Assembly (NCBI GenBank): GCA_047967505.1
Contig: CM106540.1
Direction: 5' to 3' (one strand)
DNA: 64,000 nt
Source of the DNA: Dipteris shenzhenensis
Lineage: Eukaryota > Polypodiophyta > Polypodiopsida > Gleicheniales
The stretch's first letter is position 1, and each line of letters starts with the position of its first letter. Positions 34,780 through 40,002 of this stretch are shown here, piece after piece. A model generated the notes under the pieces. That model made no database searches. It was not told where the DNA came from and saw only the letters and a list, made by a program, of their open reading frames with translations. A program made the translations under genes and the position numbers.

Positions 34780-35261
34780 CATACTCCATGCATATTGTGC
34801 ACACTATTCAGTTCCTACAAAAGTGAATTAGTGTTCACCATCTGTAGTATCATGTAATACGTGTACAGGTAGATGTTTGGTCAGCAGGAGTCCTCTTCTA
34901 CCAAATGCTCTTTGGAAGACGGCCTTTTGGACATGGTCAAACCCAAGAAAGAATACTGCGAGAGGATACTATAATAAAGGCTCACAAAGTTGAATTTCCT
35001 TCTAAACCAGCTGTTTCAATGGAGGCAAAGGTAAACTATATTTACATTCTTTTATCCATAGTATATTGTGGTTCAACTCTGGATGATGCTTATGGTTTTG
35101 ACCTCTAATTTAAGTAGACATGAATTGGTTAAAAATCAACAAAATGGTATTATCTACAGGAATTTATCCGGAGATGTCTGACCTACAATCAAATAGACCG
35201 ACCAGATGTCCTAACAGCTGCACATGATCCATATCTATCATATCTTAAAGGAAAGCCTTGA
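5565..35261 (+). CDS. TSL: TOUSLED-like Ser/Thr protein kinase, nine 3' coding exons (5' partial)
   Basis: Exons 5565-5631, 5995-6061, 8210-8304, 8624-8803, 8978-9188, 16579-16843, 34440-34494, 34869-35030 and 35160-35261 join in phase, with GT-AG borders, into 400 residues plus TGA. Visible residues 1-110 are charged helix of the coiled-coil region ([18 protein letters not shown]). The kinase domain follows: glycine loop GKGGFSEV (127-134), ATP Lys149, helix-C Glu172, hinge VLEYCSG, catalytic loop [12 protein letters not shown] (Asp250), DFG Asp268, PPE (298-300), VDVWSAG and [17 protein letters not shown] in place of HRD is a mark of the TLK/TSL family. Plant TSL is a nuclear kinase of about 690 residues linked to chromatin assembly, DNA replication and floral development, and acts as an oligomer through its coiled coils. 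All kinase landmarks are intact, so the gene is probably functional. About 280 N-terminal residues are missing, probably upstream of the window. Confidence 0.95.
5995..6061 (+). CDS. TSL: TSL visible exon 2 (coiled-coil region)
   Basis: Preceded by a T-rich tract and CAACAG. It encodes [18 protein letters not shown], matching the LLExKEAIExxRKxLKK helix of plant TSL. The donor ACAG|GTTTAA was chosen because it leaves one base that joins the two bases of the next exon into GAT. The nearer AAAAAAG|TCC junction is not a GT donor in the right phase. Confidence 0.85.
6062..8209. other. TSL intron, no gene or repeat recognised
   Basis: A 2.15-kb intron. A 117-codon open stretch on the minus strand (7473-7826) shows no family motif and is probably chance. 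No LTR, LINE or inverted-repeat element was seen. Confidence 0.5.
8210..8304 (+). CDS. TSL: TSL visible exon 3
   Basis: Acceptor TGATTTTAG, donor AAAAGG|GTAAGT. It encodes an acidic stretch, then [16 protein letters not shown], matching the conserved (E)xYKSRLxSIKREEE segment before the TSL kinase domain. The first two bases complete a codon with the previous exon; the end is phase 0. Confidence 0.9.
8624..8803 (+). CDS. TSL: TSL visible exon 4 (juxta-kinase helix and glycine loop)
   Basis: Exactly 60 codons, phase 0 at both ends, between TTTCAAGCAG and AAG|GTATCA. It encodes [16 protein letters not shown], then [16 protein letters not shown], the invariant link into the kinase domain, and [20 protein letters not shown], which holds the nucleotide-binding glycine loop. 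Confidence 0.96.
8978..9188 (+). CDS. TSL: TSL visible exon 5 (kinase N-lobe)
   Basis: Acceptor GTGTAAGCAG, donor TGTAGTG|GTATGC. It encodes [20 protein letters not shown], carrying the ATP-anchoring Lys (codon 9014-9016), the helix-C Glu in [11 protein letters not shown], and the hinge [10 protein letters not shown]. It ends phase 1 before a 7.4-kb intron. Confidence 0.96.
9895..10060. repeat. Degenerate ~60-bp tandem repeat, three copies
   Basis: The motif GACCTCCTTGCTGC...GTCTGCAACCAATG occurs three times at about 9900, 9960 and 10020 with decreasing similarity (GCTACGTCTGTCTGCAGCC, then CACCTTGCTGCAGGAATTGC). It lies in the 7.4-kb TSL intron; origin unknown. Confidence 0.6.
10141..10191. 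repeat. Cluster of small perfect palindromes
   Basis: Within 51 bp: GCTGG-CCGA-CCAGC (10141-10154), CAGCCCA-CAGAC-TGGGCTG (10151-10169) and the 12-bp palindrome GGCAGATCTGCC (10180-10191). Similar GCCCA/TGGGC hairpins recur near 15.2-15.4 kb. Confidence 0.6.
10723..11082 (-). other. 119-codon open stretch, unidentified
   Basis: A minus-strand frame reading [19 protein letters not shown] and later [18 protein letters not shown]. Composition is protein-like, but I recognise no family. It lies downstream, in minus-strand sense, of gag-like fragments and may be part of the same decayed retroelement. It could also be chance. Confidence 0.25.
11646..11745. repeat. 50-bp tandem duplication
   Basis: Two adjacent copies of a 50-bp unit starting CTCTCAATGTTAGACTTAC and containing CCGTTCAACCTAAATCTGC, differing at about two positions (CGGACC versus CAAACC). 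This looks like a recent slippage event in the intron. Confidence 0.9.
11766..13355 (-). pseudogene. Minus-strand copia-like gag remnant
   Basis: Read on the minus strand, several frames look coding but are broken by stops and shifts. Near 12640-12690 is a [22 protein letters not shown]-like stretch. At about 11880-12010 is [17 protein letters not shown], like the L(T/S)xxELxxxLLxEExR block near the end of copia gag proteins. No pol motif is readable further down. The element family is a tentative call. Confidence 0.35.
14479..14520 (-). pseudogene. CCHC zinc knuckle of a retroelement ORF1/gag
   Basis: Minus-strand [14 protein letters not shown] is a canonical CX2CX4HX4C zinc knuckle, as in gag or LINE ORF1 proteins. 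Surrounding minus-strand frames (about 13.7-15.0 kb) are open in patches but shifted, so only the knuckle is secure. Confidence 0.7.
15184..15402. repeat. Array of six short perfect hairpins
   Basis: Stems: TCAGCCC/GGGCTGA (15184-15203), AAGCTCA/TGAGCTT (15207-15224), CCCAGCC/GGCTGGG (15262-15282), CTCA/TGAG (15288-15300), CCCAGCCCA/TGGGCTGGG (15333-15354) and CTGCCCA/TGGGCAG (15381-15402). Loops are 4-8 nt. No reading frame explains them. Confidence 0.8.
16579..16843 (+). CDS. TSL: TSL visible exon 6 (catalytic loop, DFG, activation segment)
   Basis: Acceptor CACCTGCAG, donor TACTG|GTACTG. It encodes [19 protein letters not shown], the catalytic [12 protein letters not shown] (Asp codon 16707-16709), TDFGLSK (Asp codon 16761-16763) and [15 protein letters not shown] of the activation segment. 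The final Trp codon is split across the 17.6-kb intron. All invariant residues are present. Confidence 0.96.
16886..17070. repeat. (AC)n microsatellite and G-rich tract
   Basis: (AC)n at 16886-16925, then T/G-rich sequence with runs of eight to ten G near 16990 and 17056. It starts about 40 bp after the exon 6 donor. Confidence 0.9.
17344..17403. repeat. (CT)n microsatellite
   Basis: About 38 bp of uninterrupted TC repeat, then TTTCTCCCCCCCTCTCTCTC. It lies just before the first LINE-like sequence. Confidence 0.95.
17430..20835 (+). mobile_element. Decayed LINE (non-LTR retrotransposon)
   Basis: Reverse transcriptase blocks are readable in several frames: [20 protein letters not shown] near 18840-18905; then [20 protein letters not shown] and [20 protein letters not shown] (19021-19305), with the YxDD box Y-V-D-D at 19150-19161. 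Next comes [11 protein letters not shown], and further on the ...[17 protein letters not shown] thumb-like region (about 19440-19530). It ends with TTTGTCTCATAGGCGCGC...GTTAATACATC and a pyrimidine tract at 20780-20870. Many stops and shifts make it inactive. It has the same strand as TSL. The 5' end is not defined. Confidence 0.75.
19021..19305 (+). pseudogene. LINE reverse transcriptase palm (YVDD)
   Basis: The longest intact piece of the LINE RT, 94 codons. It holds the [13 protein letters not shown] motif (usual form GVRQGCPLSPxLF) and the catalytic box LLYVDDVVL, then the conserved [10 protein letters not shown] strand. It continues in other frames on both sides. Confidence 0.85.
21290..21746 (+). 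repeat. 5' LTR copy (truncated) of a decayed gypsy element
   Basis: This segment is a diverged direct repeat of 23968-24382. Both contain GGCAGCCTCATTGGCCACTC, CTTCCATCCACTTCCAGGGC and CTCCCCTTCYACGCCTTCTA, and both end with CAGCCCTTAGTTTCCAG or a close variant (GAGCCCTTAGTTTCCAG in this copy). A TATA-like TTATTAAAAGG sits at 21525-21535 where the other copy has CTATATAAGG. Similarity stops at 21746, suggesting deletion of the rest of the LTR. Confidence 0.75.
21747..22670. other. Interior of the decayed gypsy element, no clear domain
   Basis: About 900 bp between the truncated 5' LTR and the integrase fragment. A 77-codon frame (21723-21956) and some shorter ones look protein-like but show no gag, protease or RT motif. 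Most of the internal region seems deleted. Confidence 0.4.
22671..23207 (+). pseudogene. Ty3/gypsy integrase fragment
   Basis: Opens with the HHCC zinc-binding domain ([20 protein letters not shown], then HCQICRQVK). The start of the catalytic core follows: the first acidic residue in [11 protein letters not shown] and the second in [14 protein letters not shown]. The third (Glu) is lost where the frame decays near 23150. It is the only pol domain left between the two LTR copies. Confidence 0.85.
23236..23345. repeat. 55-bp tandem duplication in the gypsy interior
   Basis: Two adjacent copies of a unit starting ATGGGAGC and containing TTTACCATTAGTT(T/C)AGGGG, then ATCCTAAATGACACC. The copies differ at few positions. 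The duplication disrupts the integrase reading frame. Confidence 0.9.
23968..24382 (+). repeat. 3' LTR copy of the decayed gypsy element
   Basis: Direct repeat of 21290-21746, with a TATA box GGCCTATATAAGGCAG near 24164-24180. The real LTR probably continues toward 24600, since CTTCATACAGTACTTATTC and similar T-rich sequence follow, but the other copy is truncated and cannot confirm it. Confidence 0.75.
25519..25887 (+). pseudogene. LINE ORF2 C-terminal fragment with CCHC motif
   Basis: The 122-codon frame contains [20 protein letters not shown], a CX2C...HX(3-4)C pattern. It matches the C-terminal zinc-binding region of LINE ORF2 proteins (LCxxCxxxEVEDExHFLxxCP). The upstream [19 protein letters not shown] fits too. 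No RT is attached, so it is a 5'-truncated or broken copy. Confidence 0.7.
26048..26118. repeat. (GT)n microsatellite
   Basis: Imperfect GT repeat interrupted by CCCTATGTGC (26060-26069) and a TTTG. The interruption marks the left target-site copy of the retroposon that follows. Confidence 0.95.
26067..28004 (+). mobile_element. ORF1-only retroposon with poly(A) and 17-bp target-site duplication
   Basis: The segment is flanked by identical 17-bp copies of GTGTGTGTGTCCCTATG at 26050-26066 and 28005-28021. It ends with nine A residues (27996-28004), as expected for LINE-type target-primed insertion. Inside are only ORF1-like frames (DUF4283-like segment and a zinc knuckle), then about 140 bp of 3' UTR. 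No endonuclease or RT is present. The left end is a GT repeat followed by a GTAC-rich stretch. Frameshifts show that it is decayed. Confidence 0.8.
26655..27855 (+). pseudogene. LINE ORF1 / gag-like protein, frameshifted
   Basis: Frame 3 (26655-26894) reads FLGKGFYY. Frame 2 (26843-27340) continues [20 protein letters not shown], matching the DUF4283 pattern of W-P-x-FDP followed by VW(I/V)xLxxLP. It ends in the zinc knuckle [14 protein letters not shown] (CX2CX4HX4C, about 27187-27228). Frame 1 carries the tail to a TGA after DAVFDSPPA at 27855. DUF4283 proteins with a CCHC knuckle are typical of plant LINE ORF1. Confidence 0.65.
28022..28940. other. TSL intron, nothing recognised
   Basis: About 900 bp after the retroposon. 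A 72-codon basic open stretch at 28706-28924 (ending [14 protein letters not shown]) matches no family I know. Confidence 0.4.
28941..29400 (+). repeat. Possible solo LTR with hairpins and TATA box
   Basis: Contains AGCCCCCC-TTTATAT-GGGGGGCT (29108-29130) and CCAACCAGCC...GGCTGGTTGG (29152-29185), then a good TATA box, CCTATAAAAG, at about 29233-29242. This hairpin-plus-TATA layout is LTR-like, but no second copy or target duplication was seen. Confidence 0.3.
29401..31838. other. TSL intron, no gene recognised
   Basis: About 2.4 kb without a supported gene. A weak internal repeat exists (GGCTGAGATCATGGAAAACG near 30304 and GGTTGAGATAATGAAAAACA near 30542, each followed by CGAAGGAGAT or TGAAGGAGATCAACA). 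Open stretches on the minus strand (31179-31629) look like chance. Confidence 0.45.
31838..32225. repeat. Direct duplication, copy 1
   Basis: Nearly identical to 32389-32843. It starts CAAGTCGCTGAAGGCGATC and includes AACATCTCGGTTTTGGGCC and GATGACCAAAGCGAA, ending at ...TTTAGAGTGAACAA. Copy 2 carries about 60 extra bp near its start. Confidence 0.9.
32389..32843. repeat. Direct duplication, copy 2
   Basis: Second copy of the ~370-bp unit, with point differences and a small insertion around 32700-32750 (TTTCTTTCGTTTTGTTTCGC versus TTTTGTTTCGTGTTG). An extra stretch at 32415-32470 is absent from copy 1. Confidence 0.9.
32844..34439. other. TSL intron, nothing recognised
   Basis: About 1.6 kb up to the exon 7 acceptor. 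Open stretches at 33018-33260 (+) and 33449-33676 (-) show no motif. Confidence 0.45.
34440..34494 (+). CDS. TSL: TSL visible exon 7 (PPE segment)
   Basis: A 55-bp exon after GGTGATTGCAG. Its first G completes the Trp codon of exon 6, then 18 codons read [18 protein letters not shown], the conserved activation-segment end of TSL. The donor AAG|GTTCTCTCTC is weak and runs straight into a CT repeat. Confidence 0.93.
34497..34529. repeat. (CT)n microsatellite at a splice donor
   Basis: About 33 bp of CT repeat starting two bases inside the intron after exon 7. Confidence 0.95.
34684..34777. repeat. LINE-tail-like sequence joined to (CT)n
   Basis: TTAGGTTCTTTCAGTCTCATAG and CCTTTGGTCTTTCGAAGACT, related to 18728-18790 inside the LINE region, run directly into (CT)n at 34739-34777. 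Confidence 0.7.
34869..35030 (+). CDS. TSL: TSL visible exon 8 (kinase C-lobe)
   Basis: 54 codons, phase 0 at both ends, between GTGTACAG and AAAG|GTAAAC. It encodes [20 protein letters not shown], then [18 protein letters not shown] and [15 protein letters not shown], closely matching plant TSL. Confidence 0.96.
35160..35261 (+). CDS. TSL: TSL last exon and stop
   Basis: Acceptor TTATCTACAG. It encodes [20 protein letters not shown], then [13 protein letters not shown] and TGA (35259-35261). Arg in IDRPDV is the conserved subdomain XI residue. The short tail after SYLK fits plant TSL. Confidence 0.96.
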   Translation, partial: EFIRRCLTYNQIDRPDVLTAAHDPYLSYLKGKP

Positions 35262-35545
35262 CGTCATAATCTCTCCTGCTTGTAATATATTTGTTGTATC
35301 CAGTGGTGGGGTTAAAATTTTGCCATGCCACTTAATTCCTCAATATGTGATCATCACATGTAGTGACTCTACAATGACAATGGACTTTAAGCTGTTGATA
35401 AACACATTTGTGTATTTGTATCAAAGTGGGGAGAAATTTGCAAGAAGAAAGATTTCAAGGCGCTACCAAGCACACTTTCACATTGTATCGGAATGGGCAA
35501 AATTTACTATTCTTTTAAAGGCAAAACCCTTTCCTGCTGGCATGT

Positions 35546-35546
<1 letters not shown>

Positions 35547-35583
<37 letters not shown>

Positions 35584-35599
35584 CCCCCCCCGGACTCAG
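35547..35599. repeat. (CT)n plus C-tract ending in a splice-acceptor-like CAG
   Basis: (CT)n at 35547-35581 and about ten C residues, then GGACTCAG, a strong pyrimidine tract and AG before an open frame. Confidence 0.9.
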
Positions 35600-35761
35600 C
35601 TCAAGGCAAGAAATGCAGAATTGAAAAAAGTAAAAGAAGTGCGAAAGGAAGGAAAATGGGCTGTTTATCGAGATGGTACAGAACTAATACGAGATTTTAA
35701 TCCTAGACCCAAAGACTGTCAATCTAAAAATGATGTAATGAATGCCACTTCACAACAATAG
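35600..35761 (+). CDS. Candidate alternative or orphan terminal exon (53 codons)
   Basis: After the acceptor-like CTCAG the frame reads LKARNAELKKVKEVRKEGKW, then AVYRDGTELIRDFNPRP, to a TAG at 35759-35761, with AATAAA 24 bp further on. Composition is protein-like: a charged helix, then a WAVYRDGTE strand. Phase 0 matches the end of TSL exon 8 at 35030, so it could act as an alternative last exon, but it would remove kinase subdomain XI. It could also belong to an unrelated gene or be chance. I recognise no family. Confidence 0.3.
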   Translation, partial: LKARNAELKKVKEVRKEGKWAVYRDGTELIRDFNPRPKDCQSKNDVMNATSQQ

Positions 35762-35861
35762 TAATAGACTTTAGTAATGTGCTAAATAAATAGAGCTGAG
35801 ATGCCTTGTGCACTCTACTCTCTCTCACACTCAGAGATGTAAGGGTTTCTCTTTTTTGGAT

Positions 35862-35906
35862 GTGTACTTGGTCTCATAGTCCCGTGAGGGCTTCTGCACA
35901 TGTTAA

Positions 35907-35962
<56 letters not shown>
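35862..35962. repeat. LINE 3'-tail-like sequence joined to (CT)n
   Basis: GTACTTGGTCTCATAGTCCC and GAGGGCTTCTGCACATGTTAAT resemble the LINE end at 20787-20835. They run directly into (TC)n at 35907-35962. Confidence 0.75.
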
Positions 35963-35965
<3 letters not shown>

Positions 35966-36440
35966 AGGTTGAGGGGTTACGTATCGGTCAAGTGTCTAGC
36001 CGGTTCTAATTTTGGTTCTCGGTCGTCGAGATCTAGGGGTCCAAGGGCAATCATGGAGATATTTTGTCGAGCCCTAGGTTTGTTTTTCTAGGCCACCGAG
36101 GTCTGAGTCTTAGGATTTGGGGCTTCTATACCCGGTTTTTTTATTGGGCCCAAAGTCGCCAAAGTGCATCTTTACATATGCATATACATGTATATGTGTG
36201 AACACTTTATTTTGTTTTTCGGTGACATCCATGTCTTTATATTTACAAAGATGCCATCCCCAAAGTAGAGAGTAGCAAGTACAAGATTAGAAAATCTCAT
36301 TATAAGACAAATAGAGCCTAAAATCACCCGATGAATTGGTAGACAATCGTAAAAGGATTGCTTCAGTGACATTCAGAAAGAGAAGAAAAGGGAAGGAGCA
36401 GACTCTTAAAAGACTTAGTGATTCTTGTCTTTCCATGAAG
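35963..36440. other. Intergenic, nothing recognised
   Basis: About 480 bp after the last CT repeat, without a supported gene. Confidence 0.45.
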
Positions 36441-36538
36441 TTTAGAGTGCCCAAAATCTAACCCATGCATGCATGTGTGCGTGCTCACGCACGGACTCAC
36501 ATGCATGTGTGTGTACATAGTCAACACTGTTTGAGCAG

Positions 36539-37045
36539 CTAGCAGAGCCGGGGTTGTGGGTCGGATGGTTCGCCTCGGGTTGGCCTTTGGCGTGGCCCAG
36601 GTGGTGGTCCCAATGTAGTCGGTGTTGGCATTGGGACGGAGCTACCCAGGCTTGCATTCATTGGTGCAATTGGTATAGATGGGAAGGGATGGACTCCCAG
36701 AGGCGGTGGGTCTTGGAGCATGGTAACATTAGTTCCATGCAACGGCGGGCGCTAGGGTGGAAACTGTGGTGCTCCATAGTTGACGATGGTTGGTGGCGCC
36801 AGGACTGTTAGAGGGTCATAAGGCACTCCATCTTGGAAGTTTCTAGTCTCCCCTCGACTTGGGTCTTGTCTACAGAATTTCCTCATCCATGGATCTTCAT
36901 CATCCATGTTCTCCCACTTGGGAGGTCTGGCATAGGTAGAGAGATCTGGATCGGCGAAGGTGGTTTTTGTCTCGGTTTGGGGTTCGGGAGCTGTCTGCTG
37001 CTGGCCTTCCCTTCCTGCGGACATGCTGGCAAAGGGGTTCTCCAT
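36539..37045 (-). pseudogene. Gag-like N-terminal region of a minus-strand gypsy element
   Basis: A minus-strand frame starts MENPFASMSAGREGQQQTAP at 37045 and continues with STYARPPKWENMDDEDPWMR. After a stop and frameshift, a Pro-rich stretch (PPPLGVHPFPSIPIAP) runs to about 36539. Pro/Gln-rich gag starts downstream of a tRNA-Asp primer site are usual in plant Athila/Tat elements. The primer site is at 38516-38533 on the same strand. No capsid, protease or pol follows; the element stops near 36.5 kb. Confidence 0.4.
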
Positions 37046-37265
37046 GTGATAGAGTTTTTGGTCGGGGGCCTATGAACGAGTGGAAGCTTGGGATTGAGCT
37101 TCCGGATTCCCAGCTAGGACGGAGGGTGGGTTGAGTGTAGCTCGAAGTGCTTTCTTTTGGCACGGGATCTTTTGGCAAAATCCTTACGAACGTCAAGTGC
37201 ATGTGGGATGCCTCTGGTTGAGGACACTCAGGTTGAACTGAGGTTCTAGAATTGTTTTAATTCTT

Positions 37266-38030
37266 TGGCTACCCCAGAGGTATCGCATTGATCGGCGGGA
37301 TAGATCTATAGCATTGGTTGGTGGGCTATGGGTATAGCAACGTGCGGTGTAATACGGTTTTAGCGATGGGCGGTGGCGTAAGCGTATAGTGACGGTGGTA
37401 GAATAAGAATATAACATCGGGTGGTGGGATAGATGTATCGCGATGATCGGCGGGATAATTATTGCCACGTGGTTGGCGCAAACGATCGCAAGGGCTATCC
37501 TCGCAGGCATACGGGTATGAAATAACAACGGGCGGCGGGATAGTTGTCTCGGAGGGATCTTACTAACACGTCGGTCAGTGGGATAGTATCGCGGCGGGCG
37601 TGGGAATCAGAACGGCGATGATCAATGGGATAAGTGTATTGCGACGAGTGGCGGGGTAAGTGTAAAATATCGAACGGCGGGATTAAAATAGCGATGGGTG
37701 GCGTGATGGGAGTAACGCGATGAGCGGAGGGGAACGACTATGACCACGGGCGTGGGGGTGGGTTCACCACGTCGGCGGCAGAGTAGTAGGATAGCAATGT
37801 TCGGCGGGGTAACTCTACTGTGTCGGTCAACGGTTGTCATGTCGACACAGAAGTAACTCTGACACATTAACTCGGTGCGAGAGGGTAGACCGTGGTTAGA
37901 GGTTAGGTCGATGGGATAGCACTACGACATCGGGTCAACGTAGGTTGACCGGTAGGATACGGCTAGAACGTCGATCGGCGGGGTATTTGGTCGGTGCGAT
38001 AGGGCTATAACGTCGACTCAGCGGGAGTCA
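37266..38030 (-). repeat. Degenerate ~26-bp minisatellite in the element leader
   Basis: On the + strand the unit approximates CGATGGGCGGCGGGATAG plus NTGTATAG. Copies of the GGCGGGAT core begin near 37293, 37319, 37344, 37370, 37393, 37420 and 37448. Further diverged copies follow to about 38030. It lies between the primer site and the gag-like frame. Confidence 0.75.
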
Positions 38031-38515
38031 CACAATGTCACCGACTGAGAGTTGTTGATTTTTTATGATTTTGCAGTATCTGTTCATGATTTTTTGTGAT
38101 GGGGGGATGCTACACTACCTAATCTACCTACTCAATGAAAAAAACTTGAAAACAAAACACCTTTTGAAAGCCAAAATGCAAAAATTCAGAAAAGGTGAGT
38201 TCTAAGATACACAACTACTTCAAAACTTGGCAAGAATCCTTATTTTTGTTGTTTTTTGAGGTGTTTCGACCTTACATACACCTTAGCAATCAAGTGTACT
38301 TAGTTCCTATCAACTTGAAATACCAAAAAGCATCAAAGACAAGCTTCCCATGCTCACAGATAGCTTTCTTACAAAGAAAAGTAGACTTTCGTCCTCTCTC
38401 ACTTTCCACCTCTCTTCTCTTCTACAACTCCATTAACAAGCTCCAAGGTAAGCTTGAAGACTTGTGCAATGGGAATATATGGAAGACAAGTGCAAATGCA
38501 AAAGCATACCTTTTA

Positions 38516-38533
38516 TCCCCGGCAGCGGTGCCA
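38516..38533 (-). promoter_or_regulatory. Primer-binding site, tRNA-Asp type
   Basis: Minus-strand TGGCACCGCTGCCGGGGA differs little from TGGCGCCGTTGCCGGGGA, the usual tRNA-Asp primer site of plant Athila/Tat gypsy elements. The 5' LTR should lie at higher coordinates; its far end is not defined. Confidence 0.75.
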
Positions 38534-38833
38534 AAAATATAGTGGGTCTCAGCGGCAGGGTCTCAGCGACGGTGACTCACATGTCATGGGGATGTTGAAG
38601 GTATGCTGACAGAGTCTCCACTCCTAGCTACTCCTTGTGGGATCAATGCATAGCATGAGTCATTCACAAGTTTCATGCAAGCAGCCTTCGAATTGTTGCA
38701 ATATGTGGTTTCATGCGAGAAAGAGGGAAGAGGAAGAGGGAAGGTGAGAGGAAGCTAGAAGGGACATCACGAGTCAATGGTTGGACAATCACATTTGCAC
38801 CCTCCACCTCGCGTGAGCTTTGACACTCGAACA

Positions 38834-39027
38834 GAAGCTTGGAGAATGAGGTTACAAAAGTCAATGACCCAATTCTACTCCTTGATCCAGGATTTGATGG
38901 AATTCAGGCCCAACATTACCCTACGTCAATAGAAGCTAGGAGAATGAGGTTACAAAAGGCAACGACCCAATTCTACTCCTTGATCCAGGATTTGATGGAA
39001 GTCAGGCCCAACATTACCCTAGGTCAA
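38834..39027 (+). repeat. 98-bp tandem duplication
   Basis: Copies at 38834-38931 and 38932-39027 share GAATGAGGTTACAAAAG, CCCAATTCTACTCCTTGATC and GGCCCAACATTACCCTA. Copy 2 sits in an open frame reading TTQFYSLIQDLMEVRPNITL, which looks protein-like but matches no family I know. Confidence 0.9.
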
Positions 39028-39255
39028 CTTTGTTTGTTGTCCCCACAAATCAAGGACCAGGCCATGGCGTTCTTGAACCGCATGCCAGGGGGTTGACACA
39101 AGGGACCTGCTTAACTCGGGCCCGGACTAGAGACCCCAAATCAGTTCAGGACGGAGATCGATGCTCGGCTTATGCTGACCTAACATGCAAACAAAGTCCT
39201 AGGCTCACTGTGGATATTAATGGCTTGGAGAGCAGCACAAAGGAGCGATGGCCAG

Positions 39256-39441
39256 GTTAGGGAATGGTTAGGTCTAGGTTAGGTAAGTTTGTTAGGTTAG
39301 GTTAGCTTTGTGTGACAAGATCAATTTAGGCATGGGTTAGGTTAGGTGGGGTGAGTTAATTAGGTAAGTTTGCTAGGTTAGGTTAGCTTTGCGTTACGAG
39401 ATCTATTTAGGCATGGCTTACGTTAGGTGGGTGAGTTAATC
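39256..39441. repeat. GGTTAG-rich 81-bp tandem repeat
   Basis: Two copies (39281-39361 and 39362-39441) start AGGTAAGTTTG(T/C)TAGGTTAG and end GGTGAGTTAAT. A short GGTTAGG-rich run precedes them. The hexamer GGTTAG/TTAGGT is telomere-like, but the organisation is not that of a telomere array. Confidence 0.8.
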
Positions 39442-39954
39442 GAATGTTGCTCTTAATATGTTAATTAACTGTTGTTGTAGGCAACATTAGTGTGCTTGAA
39501 TGTCAAATTTAAAGTGCCACATTGGGGTCCCTACTAGCATCTTAATTTTTTATTAAAAATATTGGTATTAGAATTCAGTTGATCGGGCATTCCAATCAAA
39601 AGTCACAAATTTTTAGGCAAAGCAGAGCCATTATGAAAACAAGATGACAAAGATGGCTTAGAAAACTAAGGCAGTGCAAAAATTAAGGCGGTGACATAAT
39701 TTTCTCGAATCGAGAGTTTTCGAAATGGGTGGCATGTGTTCGACAAGCCCTCGAGGGACTATATAGGGCGGAGCCAGGGAGAGAGGGAAGTGAGCGGAGG
39801 GAGAGAATAGGGAGAGTGATCTGCCTTAGCTTAATTGTCGATAAAAAAAACCTTTAGTGTTTTTTGTAGGTTTTTCCTTTTTTTAAATTCAAACTTCAAA
39901 TCAAAAAAATATTGGAGGTCACATTACATTAAACTAGAAATGGCTTCTGTCTTG

Positions 39955-40002
<48 letters not shown>

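Noticed and set aside
37193-37867. His/Ile-rich minus-strand frames
   Set aside because: They arise from the 26-bp minisatellite; 26 is not a multiple of three, so a conserved protein repeat is not possible.
39256-39441. Telomere array
   Set aside because: GGTTAG words are interspersed in an 81-bp unit, only two copies, flanked by ordinary retroelement sequence.
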